A stretch of DNA of 13,560 nucleotides, from the NCBI GenBank assembly GCA_039028695.1, contig JBCCHN010000140.1:1-13560 (forward strand). The letters run 5' to 3'. The notes beneath the pieces were generated by a model. That model was not told where the DNA came from and did no database searches. It saw only the letters and a program-made list of their open reading frames with translations. Within the stretch, counting starts at the first letter, position 1. Each line of letters opens with the position of its first letter. This document shows, piece after piece, positions 7,094-13,068 of this stretch. Source of the DNA: JANQKX01 sp039028695 (GTDB taxonomy: Bacteria > Pseudomonadota > Alphaproteobacteria > Kiloniellales > Kiloniellaceae). The position numbers were made by a program, and so were the translations under genes.

Positions 7094-8314
7094 TCACTCG
7101 GCAGCCTGGGAGCCGTCTGCTGAGTTCCCATCACGTCCAGCTCGGCCGCGCAGGTCGGTCACCGCTCGGACAATGATCGCAACGGCTCGATCGATTTCCT
7201 CTGCCGTTGAAAAACGCCCGAGGCCGATGCGCAGGGCCGATCGGGTCCGCTCCTCCTCCAGGTTCAGCGCCTGCAAAACGTAGGACGGCTCCACCGAGGC
7301 CGATGTGCAGGCCGATCCGGTCGACACGGCAATCTCGGGCATGGCCTTAATCAAGGCCTCCGCATCCACCCCCGCAAAGGAAATATTCAAGTTGCCGGCG
7401 AAACGCCGGTCTTGGTCACCATTGACCGACAAGCCGTCAAGTTCGGCTGTCAGGCCGGACCATAGCCGCGCGCTTAGCGCCGCCAGTCTGGTGCCTTCAC
7501 TTGCCCTATCGGCCTGGGCCAGGGCGCAGGCCTCGCCAAAGCCGACACATAGGAAAAGCGGCAAGGTCCCGGATCGAAGGCCTCGTTCCTGACCGCCCCC
7601 ATCAAAAAGCGGCTCCAGTCGAACTCGAGGGCGCCGGCGAACATAAAGTGCACCGATGCCCATGGGGCCATAAAGCTTGTGCCCGGAAATGCTGAGCAAA
7701 TCGATCTTTGCCGCCTCAACATCAAGAGGAATTTTACCGGCCGCTTGGGCCGCATCGCAGTGAAAAGCTGCTTTCTTTTCCCGGCAGAGGGCGCCGATCT
7801 CGTCTAGGGGTTGGATTACCCCAATCTCGTTATTGACCGCCATGACCGATACCAGCGCGGTATCCTCATCAAGCGCCGTGGTCAGAGCCTTCATGTCCAG
7901 CAGCCCCTTCGAAGATACGGGCAGATAGGTGACACGCCAGCCCTCCCGCTCCAAACGATGATAGGATTCCAAGACGCATTTGTGTTCGGTGACCGCGACG
8001 ATCGCATGCCCACGCCGTCCCTTTTGAAAGGCTGCAACGCCTTTGATGGCCAGGTTGTTGGCCTCGGTGGCGCCGGACGTAAAGATGACCTCGCGGGATT
8101 CGGCATTGATGAGATCGGCGACCTGACCACGGGCCTTTTCCACCGCGGCTTCGGCCTTAAGGCCAATGGTATGCTGAATGGAATGGGGATTGCCAAATTG
8201 CCGGGACAGATACGGCAGCATCGCCTCCATAACCCGCGGGTCGCTGGGCGTGGTTGCTTGATAGTCCAAATAGATCGGACGATCCGCTTGTTTGTCCGCC
8301 ATCTCTTTTGCCAT
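7094..8314 (-). CDS. iscS: cysteine desulfurase, IscS type
   Basis: A 406-residue PLP enzyme that converts L-cysteine to alanine and leaves persulfide sulfur on its active-site cysteine. His111 stacks on the cofactor, Asp187 and Gln190 contact it, Lys213 (SGHKLYGP) forms the Schiff base and Cys336 (STGSACTSASVEPSYVL) is the sulfur carrier. The long cysteine loop and RGLRSGT motif place it in class I with E. coli IscS. The C-terminal 20 residues or so are polar and probably flexible. Two ATGs are possible: 8314, with GAGGA very close (2 bases), and 8302; the choice is uncertain. It follows the other desulfurase after 54 bases and precedes ferredoxin by 7. It may also feed MnmA. No IscU follows it. 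Confidence 0.93.
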   Translation of the reverse strand: MAKEMADKQADRPIYLDYQATTPSDPRVMEAMLPYLSRQFGNPHSIQHTIGLKAEAAVEKARGQVADLINAESREVIFTSGATEANNLAIKGVAAFQKGRRGHAIVAVTEHKCVLESYHRLEREGWRVTYLPVSSKGLLDMKALTTALDEDTALVSVMAVNNEIGVIQPLDEIGALCREKKAAFHCDAAQAAGKIPLDVEAAKIDLLSISGHKLYGPMGIGALYVRRRPRVRLEPLFDGGGQERGLRSGTLPLFLCVGFGEACALAQADRASEGTRLAALSARLWSGLTAELDGLSVNGDQDRRFAGNLNISFAGVDAEALIKAMPEIAVSTGSACTSASVEPSYVLQALNLEEERTRSALRIGLGRFSTAEEIDRAVAIIVRAVTDLRGRAGRDGNSADGSQAAE

Positions 8315-8330
8315 TTCCTCTTACGTCACG

Positions 8331-8346
8331 GGCGAAGTCATTCGCC
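8331..8346 (-). other. hairpin between the two desulfurase genes
   Basis: GGCGAA and TTCGCC pair perfectly around a 4-base loop in the 54-base gap. No T-run follows on the minus strand, so full termination is unlikely. A role in mRNA processing or in setting the ratio of the two enzymes is possible. Confidence 0.4.
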
Positions 8347-8368
8347 TGCAAAGTATCCCTTTAAAACT

Positions 8369-9490
8369 CTAAGCGGCCCGGCTGCGATTGTAAAAGGCGA
8401 TCCAAGCCTCCACGAGGCGGTCCACTTCTGCCTCGCTGGTCTGCCATCCCAGCGAGACCCGCAGCGCCGCACCGGCCAGATCATCCTCCGCGCCCATGGC
8501 CTTTAGCACATGGGAAGGTGCCACCTTGCCGGAGGAACAAGCCGACCCGGCACTGACCGCCACACCGGCAAGATCCAGCGCCATTAACTGTGTCTCGGCG
8601 CGCACGCCCGGAAGGGCAAAGCACGAGGTATTGGCCAAGCGCTCTGATTGCCGACCGAAAAAGACTACTTCCGGCGCAACCTGGGCGAGGCGCGCTTCCA
8701 TGTCGTCGCGCAACAAGGCGAGGCAAGGCTGAGCCGCCAGGACCTCCTCCGCGGTGGCGGCAGCGGCACCAAATCCCACAATGCCGGGCAGATTCTCGGT
8801 CCCGGCCCGGCGGTTCCGCTCCTGCCCGCCGCCCCGGTGCTGGGCTTTAAGATCCAATCCGGAGCGCACGACGAGGGCGCCCACACCCTGGGGGCCGCCG
8901 AATTTATGGGCGGAAAGGCTTAATAGATCGACCTCTAAGGCCGCAAAGTCCATCGCAAGTTTGCCCGACGCCTGAACCCCGTCGCAATGGACCAAAGCAC
9001 CCGCCGCGTGGGCCAGATCGACCACATCGCAGAGAGGCTGGACGACACCGGTTTCGTTGTTAGCCAGCATGACCGATACCAGGGCCGGTTCGGCCTGGGA
9101 CGCCAAGAGGCCCTCTAAGGCGGAAAGATCAATGCGCCCATCGCCGGTAAGGGGCACAAAAATCGTCTGGGGCGCGGCCTTGCGAACGGAGTCATGCTCG
9201 CCCGCCGAAGCAATCACGGTGAGCGGTAACTCTTGGTGGGACAGGCCATTCAAGGCCAGGTCATTGGCCTCGCTGCCGCCGGAGGTAAAGACCACTTCGG
9301 CAGGATCAGCACCGACCAGGTCCGCCACCGCGCCCCGCGCCTGATCGAGCAACTTGCGGGCATTGCGGCCGAAACTATGCACCGAAGAGGGATTGCCTGT
9401 CAGTCCAAGCACGCCGGACATGGCGTCGATTGCCGCCGGCCTCATGGGCGTTGTGGCGTTATGATCCAAATAAACGGGGCTGTCTTGCAT
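8369..9490 (-). CDS. cysteine desulfurase, NifS/IscS-like paralogue
   Basis: A 373-residue class I cysteine desulfurase. The PLP lysine is Lys196 (SAHKFGGPQG), the stacking histidine His99, the cofactor aspartate Asp170 and glutamine Gln173. The sulfur-carrying cysteine is Cys318 in SAGSACSSGKVAPSHVLKAMG, the NifS-like form of the loop, unlike the CTSASVEP form of its neighbour. It is 33 residues shorter than the neighbour and clearly diverged, so this is an old paralogue pair and not a recent duplication. The ATG has GGAGGG 6 bases upstream. It begins 30 bases after iscR stops. All catalytic residues are present, so it should be active; whether the two enzymes serve different acceptors cannot be told from sequence. 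Confidence 0.92.
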   Translation of the reverse strand: MQDSPVYLDHNATTPMRPAAIDAMSGVLGLTGNPSSVHSFGRNARKLLDQARGAVADLVGADPAEVVFTSGGSEANDLALNGLSHQELPLTVIASAGEHDSVRKAAPQTIFVPLTGDGRIDLSALEGLLASQAEPALVSVMLANNETGVVQPLCDVVDLAHAAGALVHCDGVQASGKLAMDFAALEVDLLSLSAHKFGGPQGVGALVVRSGLDLKAQHRGGGQERNRRAGTENLPGIVGFGAAAATAEEVLAAQPCLALLRDDMEARLAQVAPEVVFFGRQSERLANTSCFALPGVRAETQLMALDLAGVAVSAGSACSSGKVAPSHVLKAMGAEDDLAGAALRVSLGWQTSEAEVDRLVEAWIAFYNRSRAA

Positions 9491-9500
9491 GTTTCGCCCT

Positions 9501-9520
9501 CCCCTCGATGGTCAAAGGGG
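9501..9520 (-). other. short hairpin over the desulfurase ribosome binding site
   Basis: In the iscR-desulfurase gap, CCCCT and AGGGG can pair around a 10-base loop. On the minus strand the second arm is part of the G-rich Shine-Dalgarno of the next gene, so the structure could partly mask it. Five base pairs is modest. Confidence 0.3.
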
Positions 9521-9997
9521 TTATTGCGCCGCTTCCGCCGATGGGACGACGGCTTCGGGGCTGCGAAAGACACCACAGGTCCCGAGCACCCGGCCCGCCA
9601 CAACATCCGCCACGGTTACCGAGCTTAAATAGAGGTAAATCTGATTGCCCAATTCTTCCCAAAGATCATGGGTCGGACACCGGCCCTTGTTTCGCCGACA
9701 GCCTGCTGGCTGCCCGGGCATGCAGCGGGTCGCATGAATGGGCTCGTCCACCGACATGATAATGTCGGAAATTCGCATACGGCTTGGTGGATAGGCCAAA
9801 AGGTAGCCGCCCCCCGGGCCGCGAACCGCCGAGACCAGCCCCCCGCGACGCAGCTTTGCAAAAAGCTGTTCCAGGTAGGATAGGGAAATTTCTTGCCGCT
9901 CGGCAATATCGGCCAGGGTCACTGGATCGCCGGATCCGTTGGCCGCCAGGTCCACCACGGCCATAACCGCGTAGCGCCCCTTGGTGCTGAGTTTCAC
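9521..9997 (-). CDS. iscR: Rrf2-family Fe-S regulator IscR
   Basis: A 158-residue transcription factor. The Rrf2 winged helix (MKLSTKGRYAVMAVVDLA through RGPGGGYLLA) fills residues 1-68. Cys92, Cys100, Cys107 and His110 (CPTHDLW) match the three-Cys/one-His ligand set for the [2Fe-2S] cluster of IscR, although the gaps (7 and 6 residues) are longer than the 5 and 5 in E. coli. By family it senses Fe-S status and controls the downstream genes. The start codon is GTG; AGGGGAG lies 7 bases upstream. The GTG overlaps the stop of the last of three tiny reading frames that link it to cysE. A longer C-terminal tail contains Cys141. Confidence 0.93.
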   Translation of the reverse strand: MKLSTKGRYAVMAVVDLAANGSGDPVTLADIAERQEISLSYLEQLFAKLRRGGLVSAVRGPGGGYLLAYPPSRMRISDIIMSVDEPIHATRCMPGQPAGCRRNKGRCPTHDLWEELGNQIYLYLSSVTVADVVAGRVLGTCGVFRSPEAVVPSAEAAQ

Positions 9998-10048
9998 GGC
10001 TTCTCTCCCCTCATGGGCATTTTTCCCTCATGGGTAATTACCCCTCAT
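9994..10048 (-). other. chain of three overlapping six-codon reading frames
   Basis: Read on the minus strand, the ATG at 10048 overlaps the cysE stop as ATGA and opens MRGNYP (10028-10048). Its stop overlaps the ATG of MREKCP (10011-10031). That stop overlaps the ATG of MRGEKP (9994-10014), whose TGA overlaps the iscR start as GTGA. A Shine-Dalgarno-like AGGG or AGGGG lies 9, 10 and 7 bases before the second, third and iscR starts. CysE and all three frames end in Pro-TGA. This arrangement would suit termination-reinitiation from cysE into iscR. The frames and overlaps are read directly; translation is a hypothesis. Confidence 0.45.
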
Positions 10049-10058
10049 GGGCACTCAC
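10008..10058. repeat. three direct repeats with exact 17-bp period
   Basis: CCCTCATGGG occurs at 10008-10017, 10025-10034 and 10042-10051, each start exactly 17 bases after the last. The cores are identical, while the 7 bases after each (CATTTTT, TAATTAC, CACTCAC) differ widely. The third copy overlaps the cysE stop codon; the first lies just upstream of iscR. The core is itself partly symmetric (CCC...GGG) and could be a protein-binding site, or a translation signal read on the other strand. Confidence 0.9.
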
Positions 10059-10815
10059 CCGTGGTGACCTTGACCTTGGGGTCGCCAGTGGGGGTTTGAT
10101 CGCCCGGGGCCGCCGGCATTTCCGGGTCTTGTCGGGCCGCCGTCTCCAATTCGTTAACCCGCGCCCGCAAGGTCTGAACCTCGTTCAACAGGCCGTCCAA
10201 AGCCCGCGCGACCGGATCGGGGATATCGCCGGTGGGCGTGCCGTAGGCGACAAATCTGGCCTCCTGGACAGATTTGGTGCCATTGGCCTGAACCACCTTG
10301 CCCGGAATGCCCACCACTGTCGCGCCCTCGGGCACGTCCTTGGTAACAACCGCGTTGGCGCCCACTCGGGCACAACGATTGACGGTAATGGGCCCTAGCA
10401 CCTGGGCGCCCGAGCCGACGATCACATTGTTCTCCAAGGTCGGATGGCGTTTTTGATCTCGCTGAGAATCGCTATCCACCGACGGGGCCACACCGCCGAG
10501 GGTTACCCCCTGATAAAGGGTTACATCATTGCCCAAAACAGAGCTCTCGCCCACCACCACGGCCATGCCGTGATCGATGAACAGACGCTCGCCAATAGTG
10601 GCCCCTGGATGAATTTCGATACCGGTCAGCAAGCGGCCCACCTGGGACAGCCAACGGCCCGCCAATCGCCAACCATGGCGCCATAGAAAATTGGACAGGC
10701 GGTAAATCAAAATTGCCTGGAAACCGGGATAACAAAGCACCACTTCAAGGCGGGATTTGGCAGCGGGATCCCGCTGCATCATGGAGTCAATTTCACTTTT
10801 TAGAGACTTGAACAT
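10045..10815 (-). CDS. cysE: serine O-acetyltransferase CysE
   Basis: A 256-residue enzyme that makes O-acetylserine from serine and acetyl-CoA, the first step of cysteine synthesis. It lacks the long N-terminal domain of the E. coli enzyme. The left-handed beta-helix hexapeptide repeats run from about 65 to 175. His82 (FIDHG) is the catalytic base, with Glu67 (GIEIHP) in place of the E. coli Asp143, as in other short forms. His124 (KRHP) matches E. coli His193. The loop before it (SVDSDSQRDQ, about 112-121) is longer and more acidic than usual. Residues about 203-228 form a probable coiled coil, followed by a Pro-rich tail ending GECP. AAGGGG lies 7 bases before the ATG. As first gene of the operon, it supplies the precursor of the cysteine used by the desulfurases. 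Confidence 0.95.
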   Translation of the reverse strand: MFKSLKSEIDSMMQRDPAAKSRLEVVLCYPGFQAILIYRLSNFLWRHGWRLAGRWLSQVGRLLTGIEIHPGATIGERLFIDHGMAVVVGESSVLGNDVTLYQGVTLGGVAPSVDSDSQRDQKRHPTLENNVIVGSGAQVLGPITVNRCARVGANAVVTKDVPEGATVVGIPGKVVQANGTKSVQEARFVAYGTPTGDIPDPVARALDGLLNEVQTLRARVNELETAARQDPEMPAAPGDQTPTGDPKVKVTTGECP

Positions 10816-10916
10816 AACGGCGCCCCTTGTGCTAGTATCCGCGGCCTTTGTCTGGGAAGGGGATCCTCTCCCATTCCCAAATAAGGAAAAGCCTAGGCAT
10901 ATTATGTATTTAGGAA

Positions 10917-10945
10917 CATATAGATTGTCCCACTAAAGAGATCAA
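10917..10945 (-). promoter_or_regulatory. candidate promoter of the cysE-iscR-fdx operon
   Basis: On the minus strand TTGATC (10940-10945) is separated by 17 bases from TATATG (10917-10922), each matching four of six consensus positions. The position, about 100 bases before the cysE ATG, implies a fairly long leader. Weak matches in an AT-rich stretch arise by chance, so this is only a candidate. Confidence 0.3.
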
Positions 10946-11001
10946 GTAATTGGACCTCAATCAAGCCCAGGAATCCGAGCTTGGGAAGATACGGATTGGG
11001 G

Positions 11002-11028
11002 ATTAACCAAGTTTTTTAGTCGGTTAAT
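11002..11028. repeat. inverted repeat upstream of hydrolase gene
   Basis: ATTAACC (11002-11008) and GGTTAAT (11022-11028) are perfect inverted copies around 13 bases containing a run of six T. The element lies 75 bases before the hydrolase start and could be an operator or an RNA hairpin. Confidence 0.5.
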
Positions 11029-11103
11029 TTGATCCTAAATTTTATGGGCCGAACACTGGAGTAGCTTGGCGCGACACAAAGGACGATGAGGAAATCAAAC
11101 TAG

Positions 11104-11766
11104 ATGCCCGATGTAATCTTTAATGGACCCGAAGGCCGCTTGGAAGGTCGCTATCTCCACAGCAAAGTGCCCAATGCGCCCATCGCCCTCATGCTGCACC
11201 CCCATCCAGAACACGGTGGCACCATGAACAACAAGGTGGTCTATACCCTTTACCAGGTATTTGCCCGCCGCGGTTTTTCGGTTCTGCGTTTTAATTTTCG
11301 CGGTGTCGGGCGGTCCCAGGGTGAGTTCGACCGTGGCGAAGGGGAACTTTCCGATGCGGCCTCGGCGCTGGACTGGCTGCAGACCTTTAACGAAAATGCC
11401 ACGGCATGCTGGATCGCCGGATTTTCCTTCGGCGCCTGGATCGGCATGCAGCTGTTAATGCGGCGGCCGGAGATCAGCAGTTTTATCTCAGTTGCCCCGC
11501 CGGCCAATATGTTCGACTTTTCCTTTTTGGCGCCCTGCCCCTCGTCCGGCCTTATCCTGCAGGGGGACAAGGACGATGTCGTGCCCGAGCCGTCCGTGGC
11601 CAAACTGGTCGATAAGCTGTCGGCCCAACGGGGGATCGAAATCGACTATCGGATCATTTCCGGCGCCACGCACTTTTTCCGTAACGAATTGGGCGAGATC
11701 AGTAATCATACAGACGATTACTTGAACAAGGCCATGGCAGAACAGGCGGCAGCGCAAACGGAGTGA
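11104..11766 (+). CDS. small alpha/beta hydrolase, COG2945 type
   Basis: A 220-residue protein resembling the short COG2945 hydrolases that often sit near cysE in alphaproteobacteria. The LHPHPEHGGTMNNKVV segment (31-46) carries the HPHP oxyanion region typical of this group. FNFRGVGRSQG is at 63-73, the nucleophile elbow GFSFG has Ser108, the acid is Asp155 or Asp158 in GDKDDVVP, and the catalytic histidine is His190 in SGATHFF. No signal peptide is present, so it is probably cytoplasmic. AGGA lies about 11 bases before the ATG, a little far. It is divergent from cysE and converges with anmK. The natural substrate is unknown; the catalytic set is complete. Confidence 0.88.
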   Translation: MPDVIFNGPEGRLEGRYLHSKVPNAPIALMLHPHPEHGGTMNNKVVYTLYQVFARRGFSVLRFNFRGVGRSQGEFDRGEGELSDAASALDWLQTFNENATACWIAGFSFGAWIGMQLLMRRPEISSFISVAPPANMFDFSFLAPCPSSGLILQGDKDDVVPEPSVAKLVDKLSAQRGIEIDYRIISGATHFFRNELGEISNHTDDYLNKAMAEQAAAQTE

Positions 11767-11786
11767 TCGGCCTGTCCCTAGGCCGA
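11767..11786. terminator. hairpin between convergent hydrolase and anmK genes
   Basis: TCGGCCT and AGGCCGA pair perfectly around a 6-base loop, directly after the hydrolase stop codon and before the anmK stop. No T-run follows on either strand, so a bidirectional terminator is only suggested by position. A second pair, GTGCCGG (11791-11797) and CCGGCAC (11813-11819), spans the anmK stop. Confidence 0.4.
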
Positions 11787-11800
11787 CAAAGTGCCGGATC

Positions 11801-12877
11801 TCACGCAGCGGCCCGGCACAAGCGTCCACCGCAGGTGGGTTGGGCAACACCTGTGGTTCCGGGAAGGGACAAAGGCAGCCCGGCTTGCGAGCGGACGGCA
11901 AGGTAGGCAAAGGCCTGGGCCTCCAAGGCATCTCCGTTCCAGCCCGCGGCCTCCACCGGTTCCGGTTTAACGCCGAGATGATTCTGAAGCGCCGCCATGA
12001 TCGCCGGGTTATGACGACCGCCACCGGTCACCAACCACTGCTTGGGCCGATGGGGCAACGCATCGGCGGCCAAGGCGACGCTGGCAGCCGTGAACGCCGT
12101 TAAGGTCGCTGCGCCATCCGTTAGGGAGAGCCCGTCCACCGGGGCCGCAGAAAAGTGATCTCGGTCCAGGGATTTGGGCACTGGTCGGCCGAAGTACTCA
12201 TCCGCCAGTAGTTGGTTTAGCGCGCCCCGGTCTACCCGACCCTGCTGCGCAATTTTGCCGCCCCGGTCGATAGGAGTTCCCGTCCCACGCTCCATCCAGT
12301 CATCGATCAGGGCGTTGCCGGGGCCCGTATCGAAGGCGAGAATGTCAGATCCGGCGATCACGGTCACATTCGCAACACCGCCGATGTTCAACACCGCTAT
12401 GGGCTTTTCCAAGTCGGCAGCCAAGGCGGCATGAAAAAGAGGGGCAAAGGGCGCACCCTCGCCGCCGGCCGCCACGTCATGGCTGCGAAAATCGTAGACC
12501 ACGTCGATACCCGATCGTTCAGCGAGACGCAGACCGTCGCCGATTTGCCAGGTCTTCCCCTGTTCGGGTTCATGAAGGATGGTGTGACCGTGAAAGCCAA
12601 TCACATCCACATCCCGCGGACCGCGACCAGCTTGTTTCAGAAGGTCATCGACCGCCTGAGCATGATGATCAGTCAGCTCCCGCTCCACCGCCTCGATCGG
12701 CCCCTGCCCGCCAAGGCAGCTTTTCAATCGGGTCCGAAACGCGGCCGGATAGGGATAGGTGCCGTGGGGGCCGAATTCGAAGACCCGATGGCCGTCACAG
12801 CGCAGCAAGGCCGCATCGATTCCATCCATCGACGTTCCGCTCATAAGGCCCAAGGCCCAACGCCCGCTGTCCGACAT
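11801..12877 (-). CDS. anmK: anhydro-N-acetylmuramic acid kinase AnmK
   Basis: A 358-residue kinase that cleaves and phosphorylates 1,6-anhydro-MurNAc to MurNAc-6-phosphate during peptidoglycan recycling in the cytoplasm. Family motifs are all present: GLMSGTSMDGID (10-21) for phosphate binding, GFHGHT (94-99), RSHDVAAGGEGAP (131-143), NIGGVAN (164-170) and FDTGPGN (182-188), with Asp183 as the likely catalytic base. A VTGGGRHN motif and WNGDALEAQAFAYLA near the C-terminus complete the fold. GAGG lies 7 bases before the ATG. It is divergent from tyrS across 191 bases. Length and motifs are normal. No other recycling gene is in the window, so its position seems to reflect conserved gene order. 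Confidence 0.96.
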   Translation of the reverse strand: MSDSGRWALGLMSGTSMDGIDAALLRCDGHRVFEFGPHGTYPYPAAFRTRLKSCLGGQGPIEAVERELTDHHAQAVDDLLKQAGRGPRDVDVIGFHGHTILHEPEQGKTWQIGDGLRLAERSGIDVVYDFRSHDVAAGGEGAPFAPLFHAALAADLEKPIAVLNIGGVANVTVIAGSDILAFDTGPGNALIDDWMERGTGTPIDRGGKIAQQGRVDRGALNQLLADEYFGRPVPKSLDRDHFSAAPVDGLSLTDGAATLTAFTAASVALAADALPHRPKQWLVTGGGRHNPAIMAALQNHLGVKPEPVEAAGWNGDALEAQAFAYLAVRSQAGLPLSLPGTTGVAQPTCGGRLCRAAA

Positions 12878-12902
12878 GATAAAACCTCAAATCAGTGGAA
12901 AG

Positions 12903-12934
12903 GCAAAGGTCAGCATGACCCGATGACCCTTTGC
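12903..12934. promoter_or_regulatory. near-palindromic element between anmK and tyrS
   Basis: GCAAAGGTCA (12903-12912) and TGACCCTTTGC (12924-12934) are inverted copies apart from one extra C, around an 11-base centre. It lies 26 bases before the anmK start and 135 before tyrS. No T-run follows on either strand, so it looks more like an operator or leader hairpin than a terminator. Confidence 0.45.
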
Positions 12935-13068
12935 AAATTGTAAAGATTACCATCGGAAAATCCAACCTATTGCTGGGCGACTGTTTGTTAAGCAGGGCGC
13001 TTTATGGTATGGGACCGGCTCGCTAAAACCTGCCCCAAGACACCTGTCACCTTCGAAGAAGCAATAGA

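Larger units (their letters stand above)
10816..11103. other. divergent promoter region between cysE and hydrolase
   Basis: This 288-base stretch separates two divergent genes and holds no convincing reading frame. It is more AT-rich than its flanks at about 10880-10960 and 11000-11045, and must carry the promoters of both units. An imperfect hairpin centred on GATC at 10861-10864 (about 10854-10870) would fall in the cysE leader, and GCCTAGGC near 10891-10898 is a palindrome. Candidate elements are listed separately. Confidence 0.7.

Noticed and set aside
7811..8506. 231-residue open frame on the plus strand
   Set aside because: It lies antisense across the two desulfurase genes, which have complete catalytic motifs; it is a product of GC-rich codon structure and has no recognisable domain.
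10008..10058. CRISPR array
   Set aside because: The repeat unit is only 10 bases with 7-base gaps, in a gene junction with no cas genes.
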